Source: Dermacentor variabilis
Taxonomy: Eukaryota; Arthropoda; Arachnida; Ixodida; Ixodidae
NCBI RefSeq assembly: GCF_050947875.1
Contig: NC_134571.1
Coordinates: 230,402,024 to 230,466,023 of the forward strand
Reading direction: 5' to 3'
Length of the DNA: 64,000 nucleotides
Shown here: in pieces, positions 1-13,038 of the stretch
Layout of the letters: each line of letters starts with the position of its first letter
Position numbering within the stretch: the stretch's first letter is position 1
Program-made: the position numbers and the translations under genes
The notes under the pieces: model-generated
Told to the model about the DNA's origin: nothing
Database searches by the model: none
What the model saw: only the letters and a program-made list of their open reading frames with translations

Positions 1-1613
1 TGAACCTCTGCCCTTAAACACAGGACCGCATTCCCGAAAGTAAGCCCCGGCACCATTACTCCCTTCCAAATGCCTCTCAGTACCTCATAGCTGTTGTACA
101 CCCAGAATGGCCTATGCTTCGTTATCCCGGCATCTCTTCGCCCTTTTGCTATTAGAGACTGTTCGTGCTTTTCCGTGTACATCTGCCCTTTGTTTATCCA
201 TATGCCGAGGTATTTGTATTCGGCCACTCGGGGTATTTCATGGCCTTGTATTGTAAGCTCCTGATCAGTGGTATCGTTGAAAAACATCCCACCGGACTTA
301 GCTGCACTAAAACTGAAACCTAAACTGTCTCCTTCGTCCCCACAGTAATTAACCAGAGTTTGCAAATCTTCCTGGCTATCTGCTAACAGTACAATATCGT
401 CCGCATACATTAAACCCGGTAGTCGTTGCTCAACAACCTTTTCGCCTAATCTGTACGACACATTATACCCTAGATTGCTTCGTTGTAACCTTCTTTCCAT
501 GCTTATCATATAAAGCATGAACAGCAGCGGTGATAGAGGACAACCTTGCCTTAATACTTTGTGAACCTCGACAGTTGTCGTACTCTTGATTCCTTCCCAT
601 GTTATTTCAACATTATTTTCTCGATATAGTTCCTGTAGAAAATCAATTACCTCATTACCGATACCTTCAGCATTTAATATGTTCCACGGGAGTTCCCTGT
701 TCACATTGTCGTATGCACCACTTATGTCCAGGAAGGCTAAATACAGAGGTCTATTTTCCGCCTTAGCTATTTCTATGCACTGGGTAAGCACGAACAGGCT
801 ATCATCTAAGCGCCTACCACTTCTGAACCCGTTCTGAAGTTCTCCAAGTATTCTATTACTTTCTACCCATGACTGCATTTTTAATTTCACCGCCTGCATC
901 GCCAGCCTATATATAACTGATGTTATCGTAATTGGTCGGAAAGATTTTATGTTCTTCTTATCACCTTTCCCTTTATAAATCAAATTCATTTTACTCTGTT
1001 TCCAACTGTGCGGAATTTGCTTATTTGGTATGACTGCCTCCAATGCTTTTATCAGCGTTTCCTTGCTTCTTGGGCCAAGTTCATTAATTAACTTAATTGG
1101 AATTTCGTCTATCCCCGCGGACGTGCATCTTGGAACATTTGCTTCCACCTTTTTCCAGTTAAGATTGGTCAATTCTAAGCTGTTTTCTATTATGCTATTC
1201 TGTGTTGCTCCCTCGCTTGGGGCGATTACCCTATCGTCTTTCCTAAATGACTCTGCAATAACTGAACCAATGTAGTTCACAGCGTCATCTCCCTCTAAAC
1301 AATTTCCTTCGGCATCGTGAATCTGTTCCTCTTTTCTGTGATTAGCTTTACCCAGCCAGCTTATATGGTTCCAGAATTTTTTTGACCCCCCTTTAGTTGC
1401 ATCGCGAACTTCAGCCAGCCAGCGATCAGAGGACTGCTTTATTTTAGCCTGGACGAGGACCTGCACTTGTTGTTTCTTTTGTCGATAATATTCCCATTTT
1501 TGGCCTATTTCCTCTTCAGATAACTGCGCCCTCTTTGCTTCTCTGTGTTCCCGAGATGCCCACCGTCGTTGTTCGATGGCCTCTCTAATTTCCTTATTCC
1601 ACCAACTTCGTGG
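1..1613 (-). mobile_element. CR1-type LINE, copy 1 (5'-truncated; 3' end outside window)
   Basis: The minus strand encodes the reverse-transcriptase part of the same LINE as 9602-14407, including the YADD active-site box near 400-411. The element is cut at 1613, inside ORF2 between the endonuclease and RT domains, and its 3' end lies left of the window. It differs from copies 2 and 3 by 9 extra in-frame bases near 870 (Trp-Val-Glu plus flank after a Met-Gln-Ser) and by several substitutions that copies 2 and 3 share. It is therefore the outgroup of the three. Not functional because truncated. Confidence 0.85.
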
Positions 1614-4372
1614 GATGTATCATTATCGTAGCGCCCCTGGTGAGAGGAGCGGGAGTTAGGCCGCCGTTGGTGGCTACCGCCTCGCCTCGCGACGACGTGA
1701 GATGGGGCCCCACTATGGGCCCCATAGAGTTTCATATTAGTACACCTAGAGGGAAATCTGGCGCTGCGATCGTTCAACCATCATGGGAATGATGGGAAGT
1801 GCAGGCTTCGGATTGGCGTTCTGTTGACTGGCGAACCAGTCTACCAGTATTTTTTTTTCAGTTTTGGTTTCGCTTGAAGCTCAATTGCTATAACCTGCAG
1901 TGGGACAGTGCAACGCAAAGCTCTCTGCCTTTGTTATGTTGCTCGAAGTGGCGATAGCGCGCTGGGCCAGCGACTGAGACGATGTTTGTGTCGCGGTGTG
2001 GTGTCGAAGTCCTGACGAGAAAGCGACGGCATCGTAAACATTGAAAGAACATGCTTTGAGCGTTTGGACTTTGGTTTATTAAGTGTGTTAGGTTGACGCT
2101 GTAGCGTTACGTGCTTTATGAAACTTCAGAATAGGGAAAAGAAGGCACTACTGATACAAGACATATACAGTTGTACTTCTAGTGGCTTGACAATCAAATT
2201 TTATTGACGGCTTCATCATGCATTGCTGGTTTATGTGCTCATTGAAATGCGTGTTTTAGGTCTCTGAGAACACAAACTTACTTGTGGTAGGACAGGTTGC
2301 TGCTTCCGGGCTGTAGTCTAGGGTCGCAAAATGGGTAATTGCAAAGCCACGCCATAACGCTTCGGAAGCGTTACCTCAATATAAAGTATCATGAAGCATA
2401 CTCGTATGAGGCCACTAGCGTCCTAGCTAGCACTGCAGCAGATGTGCTTAAAAATACTTGAAGACGTTCAGCAATCGTGACAGCTGACGCAGCCTTTCGA
2501 AAGAGCAAGAGAGTTCGCAAGTGCCTGTCGTCTGCGAGAAATGTCTAGCGTTTGCAGCGAGCAGGTGTCGTAGCAGACGACACTTGCAGCATTCCGCTCA
2601 AGGGCGCAAAACTTTCTCACAATACATTTTTATTTCCAATAATACTTGACGAGTATTTTTATATAAGCAAATGCATGGTTGTTATAGTTGTTGCAAAAAT
2701 AAATAAATAAATATTCTCTGGCGTTGAATCGGGAACATAATAGCACAAGAATGCATACCCTGGTGTGTCCTGGTGATAAACCATAGTAAACCATGATTCC
2801 ATCTCACAGTCATACAAAGTTTATGTAGCGTGTTGTACATTATGTGACATACTGCAGAAATAAAATTAGTTTTTATGCGATAATATTTGAGTATAGCTTC
2901 GTTTAATGCGTCGCAAGCAAACGCCACTAGTCTAAAGATCGAAGTCAATCCGAAGCCTGTGCTTCCCATCATTCCCATGTAGGTTGAGGCAACGCTCATG
3001 AGAACCCCCGTAGACACTAGCGCCACATTTCCCTCTAGGGTATTATTAGAAACTCTATGTGGGGCCCCGTTTTTACACAGCTGGTGTGACGTCACTCTAG
3101 GTCACGTGGTGTGACGTCACGCAGCGAGGTCACGCTAAAGGTCAATGGTGCCTACCACCGCCTCGCCACGGAACGGGCTGAAGTGCGACCTAAAGTAGTA
3201 TTGCTTCGCAATAAAAGAGAATACGCACACAGCTTCACTGCGTACGTATCTTTCGCACCTCCGTTATGCTGCCGCCGCCGTACCACGCAGCAAAGCTAGC
3301 TTTACAGTTTGAAAAGAGTTCCGTGACACGTACAATTTAAGGCCTGCAGTGCAGCACGTTTTAAAGCACTCTGATCGCTTTTGCAAGCTTTCTACAGAGC
3401 TACACATCCAACGACATTCAAAACATAATGCTCACCTTTCCTTAAAGCAGAATCGATCAACCTATTGCACATATCGGGTGGAGGACTTACTCGGGAATAC
3501 TTTCACCAGATCATGTCCTTTCACTATACGCACACAGTAGTAAATCCTAATGTCATCTACGACATTAGGCTATCTGTAATCAACTCAAGAAAGCTAGATT
3601 ATCCTATGAATATTCTAAAACAATTTTTCCAGTCTCTTACGGAGGCTAGGAAAGGGAAATTTATGCCGTCACTCTAGCATTGCAACTGCCACATATGGTC
3701 GTTGTTTACATTTCTTGCACCGCGCCTCCTCCTCTAGTTTCACAATTCAAACACAAAGCATTCGAAAATTTGTTTTCTTTTTATATTTGTGAATTTATTC
3801 ATTTTCCGCCAATACAAGCGCTTTGTGCCTGCCGAAATGGCAGCACGAAAGCTGAACAGATCGCAGAAGCAGACGACAGCGAACAGGTTATAACTAGCGC
3901 CATTCTGCTCGTACGCTCTGTCCCTAGCGGCAAAAGGGGCGAACTAGACGAGGCGTGCTGGAGCAGGGAGATCTGTGCAGATCTTGAGTTCAGTAGGTCG
4001 TGGAATAAAGAACGAAGCTGTTCCCCGAGATCACGCCGCATTTCGACGCATGCGAGCCATGCCGCACCGTCTGCGCATGCGCGTGAACGCGAGCTTGCAC
4101 ACGTCCGCAAGTGTACGTGTGGTCTGGAATCCGTCACGTAGCGCAACACAAGCGTGGTGCGGCTTCGCTTGCACGCGCAGAGCTGTGAAGGGGCCAAAGC
4201 AGTAGTGGTGGTGCAAATGGTGAAATTCGCGGGTTGAACGAGAGTGGGTGCAAGTGGCCCCCTAGAAGCCGGATATGCAGTTCCAGTAGGTCATGGTTAG
4301 GATGTTCTAGTCGTGGCTTTGGTCGTGGTCAGTCATATAGGCTTGTGATCCCAGCCACGTGACTTCCTATCA
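1614..4372. repeat. Segment X, copy 1
   Basis: This 2.76-kb stretch between two LINE copies has no convincing coding region; the open frames in it are short, compositionally odd and show no domain. It contains an inverted-repeat element (about 1702-3070), a GC-rich tail and, at its right end, the (GGAT)n tail of the next LINE. It is repeated at 6843-9601. Part of it may be ancient host flank; I do not recognise it. Confidence 0.75.
1702..3070. mobile_element. Inverted-repeat (foldback) element inside X, copy 1
   Basis: About 118-127 bp at 1702-1819 reappear in inverse orientation at 2944-3070. Shared blocks include ggggcccca, catagagttt, cctagagggaaat, tggcgct and gggaatgatgggaag. About 1.1 kb of AT-richer, non-coding sequence lies between. 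This is the layout of a non-autonomous TIR or foldback element. I see no transposase and cannot define a target duplication, so the superfamily is unknown. Confidence 0.6.
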
Positions 4373-6842
4373 GGATGGATGGATGGATGGAAGGTAGGAG
4401 CGTCCCCTTTGAAACGGGGCGATGGCAGTTGCCACCATGCTCAGATTTTTATTTTGCCTTTTATTTTTATCTGTGTTGTGTGTTATTGAATTTCTCGATT
4501 TTCTTTAAATACGTCTTCCTACCCTTTTAACCTTATGTCACCTCTCTGCTTTTGAGCCACCAATCCTCCAGTCGCCTTTTGCTAATTTCCACCGCATATT
4601 TATTTACATGACTATCATCTCTGAACCCTAGGGCCTCAGGAAGGGTGACTGTGGCCGCATCGACATCGGGATTGATGCCATCACATTCTAGTATGAGGTG
4701 TTCCATCGTTTCTCCATATTTACCACACACAGTACATGTGTCTTCTTCTTCGTTCAATTTCTTTTTATAGCTCCGCGTTCTAAGACATCCTGATCTAGCT
4801 TCAAAGAGTAGGGCACTGCCTCTTGAGTTATCATAAAACGCTTCATTCCTGATCTGCTGTTTCCAGTATCGATATAGTTCTACACTATGCTTCTTTTCCA
4901 TTGAATTTATCCAATTTTTACCTTCCGCATCTTTAACCTGTCGTTTAATGCTCTGTCCTTTTTCGTCCTCGTGTCTGGCATACTTACTGGTTAGCTTCCT
5001 AGTTCTTTCCCGCCATTGTGAGTCAACGCTCTTTCTGTATAGGTATTTAAACACCTTAGCTGCCCACCTGTTATCATCCAATTTCCTCAGACGTTTTTCG
5101 TATAGGATTTTACTCTGAGCTTCCCGTGCTTCGAATGATGCCCAGCCCATATCTCCCTGTACTGCTTCGTTTGTGGTTTTCCCGTGGGCACCTAGTGCTA
5201 ACCTTCCCACAGCTCTTTGATTTACTTCTAGTCTCGACTGAACCTCTGCCCTTAAACACAGGACCGCATTCCCGAAAGTAAGCCCCGGCACCATTACTCC
5301 CTTCCAAATGCCTCTCAGTACCTCATAGCTGTTGCACACCCACAATGGCCTATGCTTCGTTATCCCGGCATCTCTTCGCCCTTTTGCTATTAGAGACTGT
5401 TCGTGCTTTTCCGTGTACATCTGCCCTTTGTTTATCCATATGCCGAGGTATTTGTATTCGGCCACTCGGGGTATTTCATGGCCTTGTATTGTAAGCTCCT
5501 GATCAGTGGTATCGTTGAAAAACATCCCACCGGACTTAGCTGCACTAAAACTGAAACCTAAACTGTCTCCTTCGTCCCCACAGTAATTAACCAGAGTTTG
5601 CAAATCTTCCTGGCTATCTGCTAACAGTACAATATCGTCCGCATACATTAAACCCGGTAGTCGTTGCTCGACAACCTTTTCGCCTAATCTGTACGACAGA
5701 TTATACCCTAGATTGCTTCGTTGTAACCTTCTTTCCATGCTTATCATATAAAGCATGAACAGCAGCGGTGATAGAGGACAACCTTGCCTTAATCCTTTGT
5801 GAACCTCGACAGTTGTCGTACTCTTGATTCCTTCCCATGTTATTTCAACATTATTTTCTCGATATAGTTCCTGTAGAAAATCAATTACCTCATTACCGAT
5901 ACCTTCAGCTTTTAATATGTTCCACGGGAGTTCCCTGTTCACATTGTCGTATGCACCACTTATGTCCAGGAAGGCTAAATACAGAGGTCTATTTTCCGCC
6001 TTAGCTATTTCTATGCACTGGGTAAGCACGAACAGGCTATCATCTAAGCGCCTACCACTTCTGAACCCGTTCTGAAGTTCTCCAAGTATTCTATTACATG
6101 ACTGCATTTTTAATTTCACCGCCTGCATCGCCAGCCTATATATAACTGATGTTATCGTAATTGGTCGGTAAGATTTTATGTTCTTCTTATCACCTTTCCC
6201 TTTATAAATCAAATTCATTTTACTCTGTTTCCAACTGTGCGGAATTTGCTTATTTGTTATGACTGCCTCCAATGCTTTTATCAGCGTTTCCTTGCTTCTT
6301 GGGCCAAGTTCATTAATTAACTTAATTGGAATTTCGTCTATCACCGCGGACGTGCATCTTGGAACATTTGCTTCCGCCTTTTTCAAGTTAAGATTGGTCA
6401 ATTCTAAGCTGTTTTCTATTATGCTATTCTGTGTTGCTCCCTCACTTGGGGCGATTACCCTATCGTCTTTCCTAAATGACTCTGCTATAACTGAACCAAT
6501 GTAGTTCACAGCGTCATCTCCCTCTAAACAATTTCTTTCGGCATCGTGAATCTGTTCCTCTTTTCTGTGATTAGCATTACCCAGCCAGCTTATATGGTTC
6601 CAGAATTTTTTTGACCCCCCTTTAGTTGCATCGCGAACTTCAGCCAGCCAGCGATCAGAGGACTGCTTTATTTTAGCCTGGACGAGGACCTGCACTTGTT
6701 GTTTCTTTTGTCGATAATATTCCCATTTTTGGCCTATTTCCTCTTCAGATAACTGCGCCCTCTTTGCTTCTCTGTGTTCCCGAGATGCCCACCGTCGTTG
6801 TTCGATGGCCTCTCTAATTTCCTTATTCCACCAACTTCGTGG
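4373..6842 (-). mobile_element. CR1-type LINE, copy 2 (5'-truncated)
   Basis: This minus-strand LINE fragment has its 3' end at the (GGAT)n run 4373-4391 (a TCCA-type tail on the coding strand) and its 5' truncation at 6842, the same base as in copy 1. It shares a 9-bp absence and most diagnostic substitutions with copy 3. It carries the 3' UTR, the C-terminal zinc finger and the whole RT domain. Confidence 0.85.
4533..6842 (-). pseudogene. LINE ORF2 fragment: reverse transcriptase + C-terminal CCHC finger (copy 2)
   Basis: The frame is open from the truncation point at 6842 to a stop at 4533, about 770 codons without interruption. It covers a linker rich in basic residues, the RT domain with fingers (SYRPITITS), palm (FLDISGAYDNV, GLRQGCPLSP) and the catalytic LMYADDIV box, and the thumb. 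A C-terminal C-x2-C...H...C finger (CTVCGKYGETMEHLILEC) is typical of CR1/L2/R1-group LINEs. The endonuclease is missing because the element is 5'-truncated. Expression could only come from outside promoters. Confidence 0.85.
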
Positions 6843-9601
6843 GATGTATCATTATCGTAGCGCCCCTGGTGAGAGGAGCGGGAGTTAGGCCGCCGTTGGT
6901 GGCTACCGCCTCGCCTCGCGACGACGTGAGATGGGGCCCCACTATGGGCCCCATAGAGTTTCATATTAGTACACCTAGAGGGAAATCTGGCGCTGCGATC
7001 GTTCAACCATCATGGGAATGATGGGAAGTGCAGGCTTCGGATTGGCGTTCTGTTGACTGGCGAACCAGTCTACAAGTATTTTTTTTTTCAGTTTTGGTTT
7101 CGCTTGAAGCTCAATTGCTATAACCTGCAGTGGGACAGTGCAACGCAAAGCTCTCTGCCTTTATTATGTTGCTCGAAGTGGCGTAGCGCGCTGGGCCAGC
7201 GACTGAGACGATGTTTGTGTCGCGGTGTGGTGTCGAAGTACTGACGAGAAAGCGACGGCATCGTAAACATTGAAAGAACATGTTTTGAGCGTTTGGACTT
7301 TGGTTTATTAAGTGTGTTAGGTTGACGCTGTAGCGTTACGTGCTTTATGAAACTTCAGAATAGGGAAAAGAAGGCACTACTGATACAAGACATATACAGT
7401 TGTACTTCTAGTGGCTTGACAATCAAATTTTATTGACGGCTTCATCATGCATTGCTGGTTTATGTGCTCATTGAAATGCGTGTTTTAGGTCTCTGAGAAC
7501 ACAAACTTACTTGTGGTAGGACAGGTTGCTGCTTCCGGGCTGTAGTCTAGGGTCGCAAAATGGGTAATTGCAAAGCCACGCCATAACGCTTCGGAAGCGT
7601 TACCTCAATATAAAGTATCATGAAGCATACTCGTATGAGGCCACTAGCGTCCTAGCTAGCACTGCAGCAGATGTGCTTAAAAATACTTGAAGACGTTCAG
7701 CAATCGTGACAGCTGACGCAGCCTTTCGAAAGAGCAAGAGAGTTCGCAAGTGCCTGTCGTCTGCGAGAAATGTCTAGCGTTTGCAGCGAGCAGGTGTCGT
7801 AGCAGACGACACTTGCAGCATTCCGCTCAAGGGCGCAAAACTTTCTCACAATACATTTTTATTTCCAATAATACTTGACGAGTATTTTTATATAAGCAAA
7901 TGCATGGTTGTTATAGTTGTTGCAAAAATAAATAAATAAATATTCTCTGGCGTTGAATCGGGAACATAATAGCACAAGAATGCATACCCTGGTGTGTCCT
8001 GGTGATAAACCATAGTAAACTATGATTCCATCTCACAGTCATACAAAGTTTATGTAGCGTGTTGTACATTATGTGACATACTGCAGAAATAAAATTAGTT
8101 TTTATGCGATAATATTTGAGTATAGCTTCGTTTAATGCGTCGCAAGCAAACGCCACTAGTCTAAAGATCGAAGTCAATCCGAAGCCTGTGCTTCCCATCA
8201 TTCCCATGTAGGTTGAGGCAACGCTCATGAGAACCCCCGTAGACACTAGCGCCACATTTCCCTCTAGGGTATTATTAGAAACTCTATGTGGGGCCCCGTT
8301 TTTACACAGCTGGTGTGACGTCACTCTAGGTCACGTGGTGTGACGTCACGCAGCGAGGTCACGCTAAAGGTCAATGGTGCCTACCACCGCCTCGCCACGG
8401 AACGGGCTGAAGTGCGACCTAAAGTAGTATTGCTTCGCAATAAAAGAGAATACGCACACAGCTTCACTGCGTACGTATCTTTCGCACCTCCGTTATGCTG
8501 CCGCCGCCGTACCACGCAGCAAAGCTAGCTTTACAGTTTGAAAAGAGTTCCGTGACACGTACAATTTAAGGCCTGCAGTGCAGCACGTTTTAAAGCACTC
8601 TGATCGCTTTTGCAAGCTTTCTACAGAGCTACACATCCAACGACATTCAAAACATAATGCTCACCTTTCCTTAAAGCAGAATCGATCAACCTATTGCACA
8701 TATCGGGTGGAGGACTTACTCGTGAATACTTTCACCAGATCATGTCCTTTCACTATACGCACACAGTAGTAAATCCTAATGTCATCTACGACATTAGGCT
8801 ATCTGTAATCAACTCAAGAAAGCTAGATTATCCTATGAATATTCTAAAACAATTTTTCCAGTCTCTTACGGAGGCTAGGAAAGGGAAATTTATGCCGTCA
8901 CTCTAGCATTGCAACTGCCACATATGGTCGTTGTTTACATTTCTTGCACCGCGCCTCCTCCTCTAGTTTCACAATTCAAACACAAAGCATTCGAAAATTT
9001 GTTTTCTTTTTATATTTGTGAATTTATTCATTTTCCGCCAATACAAGCGCTTGGTGCCTGCCGAAATGGCAGCACGAAAGCTGAACAGATCGCAGAAGCA
9101 GACGACAGCGAACAGGTTATAACTAGCGCCATTCTGCTCGTACGCTCTGTCCCTAGCGGCAAAAGGGGCGAACTAGACGAGGCGTGCTGGAGCAGGGAGA
9201 TCTGTGCAGATCTTGAGTTCAGTAGGTCGTGGAATAAAGAACGAAGCTGTTCCCCGAGATCACGCCGCATTTCGACGCATGCGAGCCATGCCGCACCGTC
9301 TGCGCATGCGCGTGAACGCGAGCTTGCGCACGTCCGCAAGTGTACGTGTGGTCTGGAATCCGTCACGTAGCGCAACACAAGCGTGGTGCGGCTTCGCTTG
9401 CACGCGCAGAGCTGTGAAGGGGCCAAAGCAGTAGTGGTGGTGCAAATGCTGAAATTCGCGGGTTGAACGAGAGTGGGTGCAAGTGGCCCCCTAGAAGCCG
9501 GATATGCAGTTCCAGTAGGTCATGGTTAGGATGTTCTAGTCGTGGCTTTGGTCGTGGTCAGTCATATAGGCTTGTGATCCCAGCCACGTGACTTCCTATC
9601 A
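6843..9601. repeat. Segment X, copy 2
   Basis: Second copy of 1614-4372, about 99.6% identical by eye. It holds the same inverted-repeat element at about 6931-8299 and ends at the (GGAT)n tail of LINE copy 3. No coding sequence is supported. Confidence 0.8.
6931..8299. mobile_element. Inverted-repeat (foldback) element inside X, copy 2
   Basis: Duplicate of the element at 1702-3070, with arms near 6931-7048 and 8173-8299. It moved with the segmental duplication rather than by its own transposition. Confidence 0.6.
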
Positions 9602-9761
9602 GGATGGATGGATGGATGGAAGGTAGGAGCGTCCCCTTTGAAACGGGGCGATGGCAGTTGCCACCATGCTCAGATTTTTATTTTGCCTTTTATTTTTATC
9701 TGTGTTGTGTGTTATTGAATTTCTCGATTTTCTTTAAATACGTCTTCCTACCCTTTTAACC

Positions 9762-12700
9762 TTATGTCACCTCTCTGCTTTTGAGCCACCAATCCTCCAG
9801 TCGCCTTTTGCTAATTTCCACCGCATATTTATTTACATGACTATCATCTCTGAACCCTAGGGCCTCAGGAAGGGTGACTGTGGCCGCATCGACATCGGGA
9901 TTGATGCCATCACATTCTAGTATGAGGTGTTCCATCGTTTCTCCATATTTACCACACACAGTACATGTGTCTTCTTCTTCGTTCAATTTCTTTTTATAGC
10001 TCCGCGTTCTAAGACATCCTGATCTAGCTTCAAAGAGTAGGGCACTGCCTCTTGAGTTATCGTAAAACGCTTCCTTCCTGATCTGCTGTTTCCAGTATCG
10101 ATATAGTTCTACACTATGCTTCTTTTCCATTGAATTTATCCAATTTTTACCTTCCGCATCTTTAACCTGTCGTTTAATGCTCTGTCCTTTTTCGTCCTCG
10201 TGTCTGGCATACTTACTGGTTAGCTTCCTAGTTCTTTCCCGCCATTGTGAGTCAACGCTCTTTCTGTATAGGTATTTAAACACCTTAGCTGCCCACCTGT
10301 TATCATCCAATTTCCTCAGACGTTTTTCGTATAGGATTTTACTCTGAGCTTCCCGTGCTTCGAATGATGCCCAGCCCATATCTCCCTGTACTGCTTCGTT
10401 TGTGGTTTTCCCGTGGGCACCTAGTGCTAACCTTCCCACAGCTCTTTGATTTACTTCGTCTCAACTGAACCTCTGCCCTTAAACACAGGACCGCATTCCC
10501 GAAAGTAAGCCCCGGCACCATTACTCCCTTCCAAATGCCTCTCAGTACCTCATAGCTGTTGTACACCCACAATGGCCTATGCTTCGTTATCCCGGCATCT
10601 CTTCGCCCTTTTGCTATTAGAGACTGTTCGTGCTTTTCCGTGTACATCTGCCCTTTGTTTATCCATATGCCGAGGTATTTGTATTCGGCCACTCGGGGTA
10701 TTTCATGGCCTTGTATTGTAAGCTCCTGATCAGTGGTATCGTTGAAAAACATCCCACCGGACTTAGCTGCACTAAAACTGAAACCTAAACTGTCTCCTTC
10801 GTCCCCACAGTAATTAACCAGAGTTTGCAAATCTTCCTGGCTATCTGCTAACAGTACAATATCGTCCGCATACATTAAACCCGGTAGTCGTTGCTCGACA
10901 ACCTTTTCGCCTAATCTGTACGACACATTATACCCTAGATTGCTTCGTTGTAACCTTCTTTCCATGCTTATCATATAAAGCATGAACAGCAGCGGTGATA
11001 GAGGACAACCTTGCCTTAATCCTTTGTGAACCTCGACAGTTGTCGTACTCTTGATTCCTTCCCATGTTATTTCAACATTATTTTCTCGATATAGTTCCTG
11101 TAGAAAATCAATTACCTCATTACCGATACCTTCAGCTTTTAATATGTTCCACGGGAGTTCCCTGTTCACATTGTCGTATGCACCACTTATGTCCAGGAAG
11201 GCTAAATACAGAGGTCTATTTTCCGCCTTAGCTATTTCTATGCACTGGGTAAGCACGAACAGGCTATCATCTAAGCGCCTACCACTTCTGAACCCGTTCT
11301 GAAGTTCTCCAAGTATTCTATTACATGACTGCATTTTTAATTTCACCGCCTGCATCGCCAGCCTATATATAACTGATGTTATCGTAATTGGTCGGAAAGA
11401 TTTTATGTTCTTCTTGTCACCTTTCCCTTTATAAATCAAATTCATTTTACTCTGTTTCCAACTGTGCGGAATTTGCTTATTTGTTATGACTGCCTCCAAT
11501 GCTTTTATCAGCGTTTCCTTGCTTCTTGGGCCAAGTTCATTAATTAACTTAATTGGAATTTCGTCTATCCCCGCGGACGTGCATCTTGGAACATTTGCTT
11601 CCGCCTTTTTCCAGTTAAGATTGGTCAATTCTAAGCTGTTTTCTATTATGCTATTCTGTGTTGCTCCCTCACTTGGGGCGATTACCCTATCGTCTTTCCT
11701 AAATGACTCTGCTATAACTGAACCAATGTAGTTCACAGTGTCATCTCCCTCTAAACAATTTCCTTCGGCATCGTGAATCTGTTCCTCTTTTCTGTGACTA
11801 GCTTTACCCAGCCAGCTTATATGGTTCCAGAATTTTCTTGACCCCCCTTTAGTTGCATCGCGAACTTCAGCCAGCCAGCGATCAGAGGACTGCTTTATTT
11901 TAGCCTGGACGAGGACCTGCACTTGTTGTTTCTTTTGTCGATAATATTCCCATTTTTGGCCTATTTCCTCTTCAGATAACTGCGCCCTCTTTGCTTCTCT
12001 GTGTTCCCGAGATGCCCACCGTCGTTGTTCGATGGCCTCTCTAATTTCCTTATTCCACCAACTTCGTGGCTTCCTCTTTCCTCTCCAGCAGTTTACTCCT
12101 TTTACCTCTTTTATTTGTGTACTAATGAGTAGTTCTAAGTGATTATAATCCCACCTTTCCATGGGATGTTTCTTTATTGCTTCCTCTATACCAGCCGCTA
12201 TTTGCGCTATTTGCGCGTCATTTAATTTTGCGTACTCTTTTTGGCTTCCCTGCATTTCTCTTTTGAGTAGGGCTCCCAACTGTAGACTAATACGCTTATG
12301 ATCACTTCCGAGGCTGTACTTCCCCTCTTCGTCTATTTTCATTATTGCTAGCTTGCTATACAATCCCTGCGACATTAAGCAGTAGTCAATGGTCGTTTGT
12401 CTGTTACGGGACTCCCACGTGATTTGTCCCTCACACTTAGTTTCTCTATTTACTATAACTAGGTTGTGTCGTTCACAGAAGTCTAGCATCAACTTCCCAT
12501 TACAATCTGTGTATCCATCCAGATCCTCGATGTGGCCATTCATGTCCCCCAGCAGACAAATATCGGCACCTTCTCCAAACTTCTTTATATCGTCATCGAG
12601 ACACTTCACTAGATCTTTGTTCTCTTGCTTTTATTTGTCCCCTGTCCCTAAATAAACTACTCCTAGCCACGCCTTTTTACCGGCAATTGTACCTGATACC

Positions 12701-12985
12701 CAGACATGTTCTCTGCAAGTTAACTTTATTCTTTTCCAATTTGTTCCTTGGTGTATCAGCATACCTACTCCTCCTCCCTTCCCAGACGTAGCCTTCAATA
12801 AGCGGTGGGTCTTCTAGATCCCTGACGTGTGTTTCGCATAGCGCGTATACACCTACTTCTTCGTCCTTCAACTGCTGTTCTATTTCTAACCACCTCGCTC
12901 TCTTTCTACCGCCTTGCGTGTTTATGTACCTGATCCTGGTGTTAAATTTATTTGTAGTTTTCTTCCTGGACCTCCTAGTGGCCAT
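9762..12985 (-). pseudogene. LINE ORF2: APE endonuclease - reverse transcriptase - CCHC (copy 3)
   Basis: The coding strand starts with ATG at 12985. The endonuclease shows VYALCETHV (the ET motif), LLGDMNGH, TIDYCLMS and LGSDHK. The RT shows FLDISGAYDNV, LRQGCPLSP and MYADDIVLL. The C-terminal finger is as in copy 2. Three lesions break it: a frameshift at about 12776, a TAA at 12631-12633 that lies in frame after WLGVVYLGTGDK, and loss of two bases near 10458, after which the frame resumes at 10439. Without lesions the product would be about 1070 residues, normal for this group. It would nick target DNA and prime reverse transcription of the element RNA in the nucleus. Confidence 0.85.
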
Positions 12986-13038
12986 TTTATTGGCGTCAGC
13001 CTCTATTGTTGCACTTTCTACACTGTTTCTACCTACCC

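Larger units (their letters stand above)
1..12069. repeat. Tandem duplication: LINE + segment X, period about 5.23 kb
   Basis: Three blocks align directly: 1-1613, 4373-6842 and 9602-12069 (the LINE), separated by two copies of segment X (1614-4372 and 6843-9601). The offset between blocks 1 and 2 is 5229 bp, or 5238 bp left of a 9-bp indel near 870. Between blocks 2 and 3 it is 5229 bp, then 5227 bp right of a 2-bp deletion near 10458. Reading the X copies side by side I find roughly nine substitutions and two 1-bp indels in 2.76 kb, so the duplication is recent. Blocks 1 and 2 break off at the same LINE position; block 3 continues into the full-length element. Unequal exchange between the truncated and full LINE copies is the likely mechanism (inference). 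Confidence 0.9.

Noticed and set aside
2682..3095. 137-codon minus-strand open frame in segment X (repeated at 7911-8324)
   Set aside because: It spans the inverted repeat of the foldback element, has no domain, and its duplicate exists only because the segment was copied.
3680..4197. Overlapping 130-150-codon open frames on both strands in X
   Set aside because: Both strands are open together in a GC-rich stretch with Arg/Ser/Cys-rich translations. This is typical of composition-driven frames.
4373..4391. Plain GGAT microsatellite
   Set aside because: It sits exactly at the 3' end of the LINE in both copies, so it is the element's tail rather than an independent repeat.
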